From Desulfovibrio sp. JC010 (GTDB lineage: Bacteria > Desulfobacterota > Desulfovibrionia > Desulfovibrionales > Desulfovibrionaceae), in contig NZ_VOIQ01000005.1 of assembly GCF_010470675.1 (NCBI RefSeq), forward strand, positions 219,255 to 283,254: a stretch of DNA of 64,000 nt, written 5' to 3'. The stretch's first letter is position 1. Each line of letters opens with the position of its first letter. Below the pieces are notes generated by a model, which was not told the DNA's origin, did no database searches, and saw only the letters and a list, made by a program, of their open reading frames with translations. Below are positions 6,813-15,288 of the stretch, in pieces. The translations under genes and the position numbers were made by a program.

Positions 6813-8024
6813 ATGGAGTCTTTAAGAGAGTTATACCGTATTGGAGTGGGGCCTTCTTCCAGTCATACAATGGGACCGCGTATGGCTGCGGAAAGGTTTT
6901 TGGAAAAACATTCTGATGCGCCCCGGTTCAGGGTTACACTTTTTGAGAGTCTTGCCGCTACTGGCAAGGGACACCTTACTGACTGGGCTGTTCTCAGCGT
7001 TCTGGGCGATGAAAAAACTGAGTTGATCTGGAAAGCTGAAGAAAAGATGCCCGAGCATCCTAACGGTATGTATTTCGAGGCCTTGGACGATTCCGGAGCG
7101 GTAGTAGGGGAATGGAAAGGTTACAGTGTGGGCGGCGGAGCCATCCGTGAAGAAGGTGTTCCTGCGTCAAATGCCGAACCAGTTTACGGACTCAGCACTA
7201 TTGCTGACATTATGGCTCATTGTGAGGATAAGGGCATCACATACTGGGAGTATGTGGAGCAATGCGAGGGGCTTGAAATCTGGGATTTTTTGCGAGGGGT
7301 ATGGATTGTGATGGAAGCCTCCCTTGAACGCGGTCTGGAGCAGGAGGGCGTTCTGCCCGGTTCCATCGGGCTGCGCAGGCAGGCTAAATCGTACTACCGC
7401 CGCACCAAGCATGCGGGGCCCGACATGCAGCTTACCGGGATGACAACAGCCTATGCGCTTGCTGTTTCCGAAGAAAATGCCGGAGGCGGTGAGATCGTAA
7501 CCGCACCCACCTGCGGATCATGCGGCATTGTTCCCGCAACCTTGCGCTATCTCAAAGATACTCAGGAGCATATCAAGGAAAATGATCTGCTCCGCGCGCT
7601 GGCCACTGCCGGTTTGTTCGGTAATGTGATCAAAACCAACGCATCCATTTCCGGTGCTGAGGTGGGGTGTCAGGGTGAGGTCGGTTCGGCCTGTGCCATG
7701 GCAGCTGCTGCCGCCACCCAGCTTATGGGCGGAACCCTGCGCCAGATTGAGTATGCTGCGGAAATGGGCCTTGAGCATCATTTGGGCCTGACCTGTGATC
7801 CCGTGGACGGGCTGGTGCAGATTCCCTGCATTGAGCGCAATGCCTGCGCTTCCACCCGCGCCCTTGCCCGTGCCCAGATGTCCATTCTTTCCGACGGCTC
7901 CCATCGCATCCCCTTTGATGAGGTTGTGGAAGTGATGAAGAAGACCGGGCACGACCTGCCCAGCCTCTACCGCGAAACAGCTGAAGGCGGGCTGGCAAAA
8001 GCTTATAACGAGCGCGAGAAGTAA
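6813..8024 (+). CDS. L-serine ammonia-lyase (single chain, iron-sulfur type)
   Basis: A 403-residue L-serine dehydratase, converting serine to pyruvate and ammonia with a [4Fe-4S] cluster in the cytoplasm. The beta domain begins at once with RIGVGPSSSHTMGPRMA, and the alpha domain carries APTCGSCG (about 231-237) and the cluster ligands C286, C328 and C339 in the known C-x41-C-x10-C spacing. The fused form is common in anaerobes. I chose ATG 6813 because the family motif starts just after it; an in-frame GTG 6765 would add 16 unlikely residues. The AGGAG is very close (2 bases), so translation may be modest. A 284-base upstream region holds the palindrome at 6685. Confidence 0.92.
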   Translation: MESLRELYRIGVGPSSSHTMGPRMAAERFLEKHSDAPRFRVTLFESLAATGKGHLTDWAVLSVLGDEKTELIWKAEEKMPEHPNGMYFEALDDSGAVVGEWKGYSVGGGAIREEGVPASNAEPVYGLSTIADIMAHCEDKGITYWEYVEQCEGLEIWDFLRGVWIVMEASLERGLEQEGVLPGSIGLRRQAKSYYRRTKHAGPDMQLTGMTTAYALAVSEENAGGGEIVTAPTCGSCGIVPATLRYLKDTQEHIKENDLLRALATAGLFGNVIKTNASISGAEVGCQGEVGSACAMAAAAATQLMGGTLRQIEYAAEMGLEHHLGLTCDPVDGLVQIPCIERNACASTRALARAQMSILSDGSHRIPFDEVVEVMKKTGHDLPSLYRETAEGGLAKAYNEREK

Positions 8025-8053
8025 ATGATTGACTGTTTTGATAACAATTTGAA

Positions 8054-8083
8054 GGTCGCCCCGTTCGGGAGCGGCCTTTTTAT
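8054..8083 (+). terminator. Intrinsic terminator after serine dehydratase
   Basis: GGTCGC-n-CC stem pairing with GG-n-GCGGCC around a short loop, then TTTTTAT. Confidence 0.8.
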
Positions 8084-8186
8084 TTGCCGGGTAGGGTGGT
8101 ATGGTCTGAATAATTATTAAATTGTTTTAAATGCAGTTCGTTATTTAATTCTAGGAGTTGATAACGGCTTTGTTTATGGAGGGAAA

Positions 8187-9188
8187 ATGCGGATCTTATT
8201 TTTTTTGCTTATAATTTTTCTTTTGCCTCTTAATGCCCATGCGAAGTTGATTAAGTCCTTTTCAGACGAAGTTGTCAGACAAACACTTCAAACAGTGTAT
8301 AATCAATGCAGATCTGATACGTCCGGTAAGGTTGCCGATTACATTCCTGCTCTTGCGAAAGGTGACCCAAAGCATTTCGGTATAGTCATATGTACTGTGG
8401 ATGGGAAAATGTACAAAATCGGAGATACGGATGTTACTTTTGCCATTGAATCCATATCAAAAATATTTTCTCTAGCACTGGCTCTGGAAGATGCAGGCAG
8501 GGAGACTATCCTCAAAAATGTAGGCGTGTACCATACCGGATTGCCTTTTAATTCCATTATTGCCTCCGATGTCCGTGAGGTGATATTGCAGAATCCTCTG
8601 GTCAATGTCGGTGCGATTACGACAACCAGTTATATCAATGGCACGGACAGTAATGATAAGTGGCGGCGAGAGTTGGATAAATTCAACCTGTTTGCCGGGC
8701 GTAAGCTCACAGTAATGGAAGATGTCTTCAGGTCCGAAGCCGAAACCAACCAGCACAATCGTGCTTTGGCCTGGCAGTTCAGCAGCTTTGGTTATCTTAA
8801 AGGTGACCCGGATGATGCTACATTGCGTTATACCCGAGCTTGTTCAGTGGGGATAACCTGTAAGGATTTGGCCGTAATGGGGGCAACTCTAGCTAATCAG
8901 GGCTGTAATCCTGTTACTGGAAAGCAGGTGGTCAAAAAAGAATTTGTGCGGGATATCCTGTCTGTCATGACCATTGCCGGGCTTTATGATTCCACGGGGC
9001 CGTTTTTTTTCCGTACCGGACTGCCAGCCAAAAGCGGGGTAGGAGGAGGAATTGTAGCAGTTGTGCCGGGGCGATTTGCGATTGCAACTTTTTCGCCTCC
9101 TTTAGATAAATTCGGGAATTCCGCACGTGGTGTAAAGGCCATGACGAAATTGTCGGAAAATTTGGAGCTACATGTTTTGAATCCGTGA
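8187..9188 (+). CDS. glsA: Glutaminase (GlsA family) with signal peptide
   Basis: A 333-residue serine-dependent beta-lactamase-like glutaminase, hydrolysing glutamine to glutamate and ammonia. The catalytic SISK motif is at 89-92 in FAIESISKIFSL, NPLVNVGAI at about 136-144, and SGVGGGIVAVVPG near the C-terminus. Unlike most cytosolic GlsA proteins it begins with an apparent signal peptide, MRILFFLLIIFLLPLNAHA, giving a mature start at about K20, so it is predicted to act in the periplasm. GGAGG lies 6 bases before the ATG. It is monocistronic, between two terminators. With the serine dehydratase upstream and peptide transport ATPases downstream, the area suggests amino acid scavenging, but there is no shared operon. 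Confidence 0.87.
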   Translation: MRILFFLLIIFLLPLNAHAKLIKSFSDEVVRQTLQTVYNQCRSDTSGKVADYIPALAKGDPKHFGIVICTVDGKMYKIGDTDVTFAIESISKIFSLALALEDAGRETILKNVGVYHTGLPFNSIIASDVREVILQNPLVNVGAITTTSYINGTDSNDKWRRELDKFNLFAGRKLTVMEDVFRSEAETNQHNRALAWQFSSFGYLKGDPDDATLRYTRACSVGITCKDLAVMGATLANQGCNPVTGKQVVKKEFVRDILSVMTIAGLYDSTGPFFFRTGLPAKSGVGGGIVAVVPGRFAIATFSPPLDKFGNSARGVKAMTKLSENLELHVLNP

Positions 9189-9204
9189 TTCCTGTAGAAA
9201 GATG

Positions 9205-9233
9205 AAAGGCCGGGGCTGACGCTCCGGCCTTTT
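9205..9233. terminator. Bidirectional intrinsic terminator between glsA and oppF-like gene
   Basis: AAAGGCCGG and CCGGCCTTT arms around a 10-base loop, with T-rich DNA on both sides; it can serve the converging genes. Confidence 0.75.
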
Positions 9234-9240
9234 GGGGTTT

Positions 9241-10197
9241 TTAATACAAATGACAAGCGACCTTATGATCGCTTTCCGTCTCTTTGAGTTCCGGTTGCTC
9301 CTGCGAACAAATATCCATGGCCTTTGGGCAGCGGGGGTGGAAAGGACATCCTGAGGGGGGTGAAATAGGGCTGGGCATATCTCCTTCGATAACTACATCC
9401 TCTCCCTGAACTGCCGGGTCCGGGACCGGAACAGCATCAAGCAGGATTTGTGTGTAGGGATGCTGGGGATTGCTGTAGAGCTTTTCCGCAGTGGTGATTT
9501 CCATAAGCCGGCCCAGATACATGACCGCCACTCGGTCGCTGATGTGGCTGACCACCGAGAGGTCGTGGGAAATGAATACGTAGCTCAGTCCGAATTCCTG
9601 CTGGATGGATTTAAGCAGGTTGAGAACCTGTGCCTGCACGGAAACGTCCAGTGCTGATACGGGTTCATCACAGATGATCAGGTCCGGGTTCATGGCAATG
9701 GCCCGGGCGATGGCAACGCGCTGACGCTGACCTCCGGAAAATTCGTGGGGGTAGCGTTTGTGGTGCTCCGGTCTTAAGCCGACCTGAACCAGCAGTTTTT
9801 CCACCCGCTGTTGAATCTCTTCTTTACTGCCGGATTTGTGGATACGCATGGATTCGGAAATAATATTGCCGATTCGCTGGCGCGGATTGAGCGAGGAATA
9901 CGGGTCCTGAAAGACCATTTGGAGCATGGTGCTGCGTTCGGCTGTGGTCCAGTCATCAAGCTTGCGTCCTTTGAAATTTATGGTCCCTTGATCCGGCTTT
10001 TCCAGTCCGGTAAGCAATCGGGCGAGGGTGGATTTACCGCAGCCGGATTCTCCCACCAGTCCGAGAGTTTCACCTTTTTTTACCTCAAGTGTGACGTCGT
10101 TAACTGCTTTGACTGTGGCCTTGGACATGGAAAAAAGGCCGTTGCTGACCGGGTAGTGGCGTTTGACGGTTTTTATTTCCAGAATGTTTTCGTTCAT
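9241..10197 (-). CDS. Oligopeptide/dipeptide ABC transporter ATP-binding protein (OppF/DppF type)
   Basis: A 318-residue cytoplasmic ATPase with Walker [10 protein letters not shown], signature [14 protein letters not shown], Walker B LIICDEP, and the C-terminal cysteine-containing oligopeptide-transporter domain ([20 protein letters not shown]) that can bind an iron-sulfur cluster in some members. It begins 15 bases after the OppD-type gene and is surely co-transcribed with it. No permease or binding-protein gene is linked here, so the membrane partners must be elsewhere. Peptide or nickel/dipeptide-type substrate not decided. Confidence 0.88.
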   Translation of the reverse strand: MNENILEIKTVKRHYPVSNGLFSMSKATVKAVNDVTLEVKKGETLGLVGESGCGKSTLARLLTGLEKPDQGTINFKGRKLDDWTTAERSTMLQMVFQDPYSSLNPRQRIGNIISESMRIHKSGSKEEIQQRVEKLLVQVGLRPEHHKRYPHEFSGGQRQRVAIARAIAMNPDLIICDEPVSALDVSVQAQVLNLLKSIQQEFGLSYVFISHDLSVVSHISDRVAVMYLGRLMEITTAEKLYSNPQHPYTQILLDAVPVPDPAVQGEDVVIEGDMPSPISPPSGCPFHPRCPKAMDICSQEQPELKETESDHKVACHLY

Positions 10198-10212
10198 TTT
10201 TGACTCATTTTA

Positions 10213-11175
10213 TTATGTATGCAGCCAGCAGCGTAACTGTCTGCCGTCTTTTTCCAAAAGCTGCGGTTCCTGTTCACGGCAGAGGTCAAAGGCCCGCTCA
10301 CAGCGCGGGTTGAAGCGGCAGCCGCGGGGCAGGTCCAGCAGGGCGGGGACATTGCCGGGGATGGGGGTAAGTTCCGTGCGGCAGCCCAGCCGGGGCACGG
10401 AATTGAGCAGCCCCTGCGTGTACGGGTGTAACGGTTCTTTAAAAATATCGGAAATGGAAGCTGATTCCACAATCTGTCCCGCGTACATAACCGCCACCCG
10501 TGTTGCCACCCGTGCCACCACGCCAAGGTCATGGGTGATGAGCATGAGCGAGCCGTTCATTTTGTGTTTCAGATCATCCAGCAGCCGTAGAATCTGGGAT
10601 TGAATGGTCACATCCAGCGCGGTGGTGGGTTCGTCGGCGATGAGGATTTCCGGGGAACAGACCAGAGCCATGGCGATCATGACCCTTTGGCGCATGCCGC
10701 CGCTAAGTTCATGGGGAAAATTGTTGATCCGTTTCTGCGGGTTGGGGATGCCGACCAGCTTGAGGGCATCTACAGCGGCTTCTGCTGCCTGCTTTTTATC
10801 CAGACCTTTATGCAGACGCAAGGTTTCACCGATCTGGTCCCCGATTTTAAAAACCGGATTCAGCGAGGTCATGGGCTCCTGAAAGACCATTGATAAATGG
10901 TTCCCGCGTATTTTCTGCAGCTTCTGTTCGGAGAGTTGTACAAGATCCTGATCACGGTAAAGGACCTGTCCGCCTGTGATCCGGCCCGGCGGATCGGGGA
11001 TAAGCCCCATTACCGAGAGGGAAAGTACGGTCTTGCCGCAGCCGGATTCACCGACGATGGCTAAAGTTTCTCCTTGCCCTAAGTCCAGACTGGCATTATC
11101 CACAGCCTTGATGATTCCGCCCGGAGTGGCGAAAGATGTGGTCAGATTCTTGATTTTTAACTTTGGTGCGGTCAT
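10213..11175 (-). CDS. Oligopeptide/dipeptide ABC transporter ATP-binding protein (OppD/DppD type)
   Basis: A 320-residue ATPase with Walker A GESGCGKT, signature LSGGMRQRVMIAMA, Walker B ILIADEPTTALD and a C-terminal CRFNPRCERAFDLC cysteine motif. I chose ATG 11175 (MTAPKLKIKNLTT), where homology to the family starts; upstream in-frame codons would run into the trmFO promoter region. No clear Shine-Dalgarno sequence precedes this ATG, so the message may be leaderless or weakly translated. It is divergent from trmFO, with about 100 bases between. Confidence 0.88.
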   Translation of the reverse strand: MTAPKLKIKNLTTSFATPGGIIKAVDNASLDLGQGETLAIVGESGCGKTVLSLSVMGLIPDPPGRITGGQVLYRDQDLVQLSEQKLQKIRGNHLSMVFQEPMTSLNPVFKIGDQIGETLRLHKGLDKKQAAEAAVDALKLVGIPNPQKRINNFPHELSGGMRQRVMIAMALVCSPEILIADEPTTALDVTIQSQILRLLDDLKHKMNGSLMLITHDLGVVARVATRVAVMYAGQIVESASISDIFKEPLHPYTQGLLNSVPRLGCRTELTPIPGNVPALLDLPRGCRFNPRCERAFDLCREQEPQLLEKDGRQLRCWLHT

Positions 11176-11274
11176 AAATGGTGAGTTATGTATAATTTTG
11201 CAGGATCGCGAAACACATCTAATATTTAATAGTTTAGATAACATAAAAATACAATCGACTTTGGAGTAATATAC

Positions 11275-12591
11275 GTGGATAAAATCGCAGTAATCGGTGG
11301 CGGACTGGCCGGGTGTGAATGTGTAATGCAGCTGGCCAAGGCTGAGGTTGAAGTCGTTCTCTATGAAATGAAGCCTGATAAATATTCCGAGGCCCACCAC
11401 CTGCCCGGTCTGGCGGAGCTGGTTTGTTCCAATTCCCTGCGTTCCGGTGAGCTGAACACCGCCATCGGGGTGCTCAAAAAGGAAATGGAAGCCCTCGGTT
11501 CCGTGCTCATGAAAGCAGCAATGAAGGCCCGTGTTCCCGCTGGTTCCGCGCTGGCAGTAGACCGTGAAGTTTTTTCCAAGCTGGTCACCGAGGAAATCGA
11601 GCAGAACGAATTTATCACTGTGGTCCGCAAGGAAATCACTTCCCTTGATGATCCTGAGCTGGCTGATTTTTCCAAAGTTATAGTTTGCGCCGGACCGCTC
11701 GCTTCCGAAGGGCTGACCGAAAGCCTGATCTCCAAAATCGGCGAACAGCGTTTATATTTTTATGATGCCATCGCGCCCATTGTCAGCCGTGATTCCGTGA
11801 ACATGGACGTGGCTTTTTACGGCTCGCGCTACAAGCCTGAAGATGACGATTACCTGAACTGCCCCATGACCGAGGAGCAGTATTACTCCTTCATCAAGGA
11901 ACTTAAAGAGGGCGAGCGCGTCGTGCCCCGTGAATTTGAAAAGGAAATCCATTTCGAGGGCTGCCTGCCCATCGAGGAAATGGCGGATCGTGGCGAGCAG
12001 ACCCTTTCCTTTGGTCCCCTCAAGCCCGTAGGGCTGATCGATCCGCGCACTGAAGAGCAGGCTTACGCTGTGGTCCAGCTGCGTGCCGAGAACAAGGACA
12101 AGACCGCCTTCAACCTTGTAGGTTTTCAGACCAAGCTCAAGTATCCGGAACAGAAGCGCATTTTCCGCATGATTCCCGGCCTTGAGGACGTGGAATTCCT
12201 GCGCATGGGGTCCATTCACCGTAACACTTACGTCAACGCCCCGGAAGTTCTGGACGAAAAGCTGGCCCTCAAGGCCGATTCGCGCATTCATCTTGCCGGA
12301 CAGATCACCGGAGTGGAAGGTTATCTCGAATCCGCAGCCTGCGGACTCTGGGTAGGGCGCATGCTCGCCGAGCAGGCCAAGGGCAACGAGCTTCCCGCGC
12401 CGCCGCCGGAAACTTCCATGGGCGCACTGCTCGGGCATCTGCGCGAAAAGAAAAAGAATTTCCAGCCCTCCAACGTCCAGTTCGGCCTCATGCCCGCGCT
12501 CAATAAACGCGCACCCAAGCGAGTTAGAAAAGAACTCTACGGTAAACGGGCAATGGAAATTTTTGAAAGCTGGTTCAACGCGAACTTCTAA
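11275..12591 (+). CDS. trmFO: Methylenetetrahydrofolate-tRNA-(uracil-5)-methyltransferase
   Basis: A 438-residue FAD enzyme that makes ribothymidine at position 54 of tRNAs using methylenetetrahydrofolate. The N-terminal dinucleotide-binding motif VIGGGLAGCE (about 5-14) is followed by the family marker LVCSNSLRS and, near the C-terminus, ITGVEGYLESAACG and the N-x-GLMP-type segment VQFGLMPAL. The start is GTG 11275 with GGAG about 10 bases upstream. Length is normal. It stands alone, with repeat R4 following the stop. Confidence 0.95.
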   Translation: MDKIAVIGGGLAGCECVMQLAKAEVEVVLYEMKPDKYSEAHHLPGLAELVCSNSLRSGELNTAIGVLKKEMEALGSVLMKAAMKARVPAGSALAVDREVFSKLVTEEIEQNEFITVVRKEITSLDDPELADFSKVIVCAGPLASEGLTESLISKIGEQRLYFYDAIAPIVSRDSVNMDVAFYGSRYKPEDDDYLNCPMTEEQYYSFIKELKEGERVVPREFEKEIHFEGCLPIEEMADRGEQTLSFGPLKPVGLIDPRTEEQAYAVVQLRAENKDKTAFNLVGFQTKLKYPEQKRIFRMIPGLEDVEFLRMGSIHRNTYVNAPEVLDEKLALKADSRIHLAGQITGVEGYLESAACGLWVGRMLAEQAKGNELPAPPPETSMGALLGHLREKKKNFQPSNVQFGLMPALNKRAPKRVRKELYGKRAMEIFESWFNANF

Positions 12592-12626
12592 CAGCACAAT
12601 TTTCAAAGCTATTCATTATTAAAACC

Positions 12627-12700
12627 AACTAAAAGGTTTTGGGATTCTTAAACCCTTTTGCAAAAGGGTTTAAGGCCCCCGGCAGGGTCGCCGAAGGCAT
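12627..12700 (+). repeat. Intergenic repeat copy R4 (core class A)
   Basis: ACTAAAAGGTTTTGGGATTC, hairpin TTAAACCC/GGGTTTAA, CCCCCGGCAGGG, then TCGCCGAAGGC. The right end lies 5 bases before the ATG of the MATE gene and seems to provide its only purine-rich ribosome binding stretch (GAAGG). Confidence 0.9.
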
Positions 12701-12705
12701 CTCTA

Positions 12706-14043
12706 ATGACAAATAAACATCCTTTTGAAATTAAACCGAACCGGACATTGCTGACTTTGGCGATTCCGGTTCTTTTCTCTATGGTCGCCGAGCCTTTGAC
12801 CGGGCTGGTGGATACTGCCTTTGTTGCCAAACTGGGGCCTGAGCCGCTGGCCTCGCTGGGCATCGGGACTATTGTGTTCTCGTCCGTGTTCTGGGTTTTC
12901 GGATTCTTGGGCATCGGTACTCAGACTGAAGTCTCACACGCTCTGGGCAAGGGCGATCTGGAGAGGGCTGCATCGCTGGGCTGGATGGCGGCGGGGATTT
13001 CCGCTGTGCTGGGCATGGTTTTGATTGTTCTTGTCTATCCGTTTTTAGGGCATATCGCGGTGATGATGGGCGGCGAAGGGACCGTGCGTGATCTGGCCGT
13101 GGACTACATGGGCTACCGTCTGCTGGGTGCTCCGGCAGTGCTGGTGGTGCTGGCCTGCTTCGGCTCTTTGCGCGGCTATCAGGATATGCGTTCCCCGCTG
13201 TGGATTGCGGTGGGCATGAACGCGATCAACGTGGTGCTGGACTGGGGGCTTGTGTTCGGTAAAGGGCCGTTCCCGGTTATGGGCGTGGGCGGTGCTGCGC
13301 TGGCAAGTGCCATCAGCCAGTGGATCGGCGCAGTCTGGGCGGTGCTGGTGGTGCGTAGACATTACGGTTTTAATCTTGGATTCAGCCTTTCGGATGCACG
13401 GCGGCTGTTTGTGATCGGCGGGGATATGTTTGTGCGTACCGGGTGCGTATGTTTGTTCCTGCTGCTCTGCACCCGTTTTGCCACCAAGGCCGGGGCGGAG
13501 TCCGGGGCCGCACATCAGGCTATCCGCCAGTTTTATGTTTTTCTGGCCCTTTTTCTGGATGCTTTTGCTATCAGCGGGCAATCTCTGGTGGGCTATTTTG
13601 TGGGCCGCGCAGACCGGGGAACAGCGCGCAAAGTCGCGTCACTGGTCTGCAAATGGAGTTTCGTTACCGGGGTGCTGCTGACCATCGGCATGTATCTGGG
13701 GCAGCAGCCTGTTGTCTGGCTGTTGGTTCCGGAAGAAGCGTCCATGGTCTTTGGTCCGGCATGGCTGGCAGTTACTTTTTTGCAGCCGATCAACTCGCTT
13801 TCATTTGCCACGGACGGAATTCATCTTGGAACCGGGGATTTCCGCTATTTGCGTAATGCCATGCTGACAGCTGTTCTTACCAGCGCGAGTGCCCTTTTTG
13901 TGGTAGATTGGCTCCAGCCGGAAAATATGCTGTTTTGGATCTGGATAGTGGCCGGATTATGGACCAGTTTGCGGGCTTTGTTCGGTATGATCCGCATCTG
14001 GCCGGGGATTGGAAATGGTCCGCTTGCGTTGCGTCAGGATTGA
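12706..14043 (+). CDS. MATE family multidrug/cation antiporter
   Basis: A 445-residue inner-membrane protein with about 12 hydrophobic segments and the two-fold MATE arrangement; it would export drugs or metabolites in exchange for Na+ or H+. Typical parts are LAIPVLFSMVAEPLTGLVDTAF at the start and the second-half RTGCVCLFLLLCTR segment. I chose ATG 12706: longer starts read through repeat R4. The following cobalamin-operon promoter overlaps its stop codon. No regulator is linked. Confidence 0.9.
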   Translation: MTNKHPFEIKPNRTLLTLAIPVLFSMVAEPLTGLVDTAFVAKLGPEPLASLGIGTIVFSSVFWVFGFLGIGTQTEVSHALGKGDLERAASLGWMAAGISAVLGMVLIVLVYPFLGHIAVMMGGEGTVRDLAVDYMGYRLLGAPAVLVVLACFGSLRGYQDMRSPLWIAVGMNAINVVLDWGLVFGKGPFPVMGVGGAALASAISQWIGAVWAVLVVRRHYGFNLGFSLSDARRLFVIGGDMFVRTGCVCLFLLLCTRFATKAGAESGAAHQAIRQFYVFLALFLDAFAISGQSLVGYFVGRADRGTARKVASLVCKWSFVTGVLLTIGMYLGQQPVVWLLVPEEASMVFGPAWLAVTFLQPINSLSFATDGIHLGTGDFRYLRNAMLTAVLTSASALFVVDWLQPENMLFWIWIVAGLWTSLRALFGMIRIWPGIGNGPLALRQD

Positions 14044-14068
14044 CAACGTGAGTGAACAATCATATCAA
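14040..14068 (+). promoter_or_regulatory. Sigma-70 promoter of the cobalamin operon
   Basis: TTGACA at 14040-14045 and TATCAA at 14063-14068, 17 bases apart. The -35 box contains the TGA stop of the MATE gene. The expected transcript start, about 14075, coincides with the beginning of the riboswitch. Confidence 0.65.
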
Positions 14069-14074
14069 GCTTTT

Positions 14075-14255
14075 GCCTGAGGTGCTCTCGCGAGCTTAAT
14101 AGGGAACCCCGTGAAAGTCGGGGACGGACCCGCCGCCGTGAGTCCTGTGTATTTTTTACCCCGTGGATCAAAGCCAGTTTGATCCTGCGTGCCACTGATT
14201 AAATTCGGGAAGGCCGGGTGAAATAGGACGAGTCGGAAGACCTGCCCGGGTACAA
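14075..14255 (+). promoter_or_regulatory. Cobalamin (adenosylcobalamin) riboswitch
   Basis: The conserved blocks occur in the expected order: GAGGTGCTCTCGCGAGC start, AATAGGGAACCCCGTGAAAG, CGGGGACGGACCCGCC, GCCGTGAGTCC, GCCACTG, GGGAAGGC, and the B12 box GAGTCGGAAGACCTGCC at 14230-14246. It precedes cbiK and a corrinoid/iron-type transporter, so it should turn the operon down when B12 is plentiful. Confidence 0.95.
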
Positions 14256-14265
14256 ATCACGATCA

Positions 14266-14299
14266 TTCTGACGGACAACGGGGCTTTTGCCTGTCAGAA
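14266..14299 (+). other. Expression-platform hairpin of the cobalamin riboswitch
   Basis: TTCTGAC and GTCAGAA arms enclose a 20-base loop that itself contains GGGGC TTTT GCC. No long T-run follows, so control of translation or an alternative pairing with the riboswitch L5 loop is more likely than simple termination. Confidence 0.5.
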
Positions 14300-14367
14300 A
14301 TACTGTGCATGTTTGAATGTGCATGGTTCCACAATCTTATAAGCCCCCCAAATTCCAGGAGACTGTT

Positions 14368-15270
14368 ATGCAGTGTCGTTTTGGGGACAAATCCAAGTTC
14401 ATCCCCGCATTTCTTCTTGCCTGTTTTCTGCTGATTCCTTCACTTGCCATGGCCGGACACGGTGAAGCCAAACCTGTTAAAAAAGGCATTATGCTGGCTG
14501 CTTTCGGTTCCAGCATGCCCGAGACCCAGCCTGCATTTGATGCCATCGACAAGGCTGTGAAAAAGGCTTTCCCCGGTGTTCCGGTTTACTGGTCCTATTC
14601 TTCGGCTATTATCAGAGATGTGCTGGCTAAAGAAGGCAAGATTGTTGATTCCCCGGTTATGGCTATGACCAAGATGATGGATGCAGGTTTTACCCATGTA
14701 GCCGTGCAGTCCCTGCATACCATTCCCGGTGAAGAATATTTCGGAATAGTTGAAACCGTGGAAGCCTTCGAAGGCATGCCCAAAGGTATCAGCAAAGTAA
14801 CTGTGGGCAAGCCGCTCCTTTACTCCGATGAAGACATGCGGCGTACTGTAAAGGCCGTTGTTGCCAACATTCCCAAAGACCGCAAGGCCAAGGATGCTGT
14901 TGTGCTTATGGGCCACGGAACCCACCACTTTGCCAATATTTACTACCCCGCTTCTCAGGATTATTTCTCCAAGGTTGACCCTAAGATTTTTGTTGGAACT
15001 GTTGAAGGTGCACCTTCCCTTGATGAGGTGAAAGTGCTGCTCAAGAAGAGCAAAGCCAAGAAAGTCTTCCTTATGCCTTTCATGTCTGTTGCCGGTGACC
15101 ATGCCCGTAACGATATGGCTGGTGATGAAGATGATTCATGGAAATCCGAATTGACCAAAGATGGTTACAAGTGTGTTCCCGTACTCAAGGGTACCGCTGA
15201 ATTCCCGCAGGTTGTGGATATCTGGGTTGACCATCTCAAGGTTGCTTTCAAGCACCTTGATGCTCATTAA
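14368..15270 (+). CDS. cbiK: Sirohydrochlorin cobaltochelatase, exported form (CbiK-P type)
   Basis: A 300-residue class II chelatase inserting Co2+ into sirohydrochlorin. A signal peptide (hydrophobic stretch 11-29, ending SLAMA) predicts a periplasmic protein, as known for the CbiK-P form of Desulfovibrio vulgaris. Candidate catalytic and metal-binding residues are H117 (SLHTIPGEEY) and H183/H186/H187 (MGHGTHHF). ATG 14368 is preferred over an upstream in-frame start because CCAGGAG precedes it and the signal peptide begins there. It is the first gene under the cobalamin riboswitch and lies 18 bases before a transporter permease gene. A periplasmic chelatase next to an importer suggests a role in metal or tetrapyrrole traffic rather than cytosolic B12 synthesis alone. 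Confidence 0.92.
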   Translation: MQCRFGDKSKFIPAFLLACFLLIPSLAMAGHGEAKPVKKGIMLAAFGSSMPETQPAFDAIDKAVKKAFPGVPVYWSYSSAIIRDVLAKEGKIVDSPVMAMTKMMDAGFTHVAVQSLHTIPGEEYFGIVETVEAFEGMPKGISKVTVGKPLLYSDEDMRRTVKAVVANIPKDRKAKDAVVLMGHGTHHFANIYYPASQDYFSKVDPKIFVGTVEGAPSLDEVKVLLKKSKAKKVFLMPFMSVAGDHARNDMAGDEDDSWKSELTKDGYKCVPVLKGTAEFPQVVDIWVDHLKVAFKHLDAH

Positions 15271-15288
15271 TTAAATCAGGCGGTGAGG

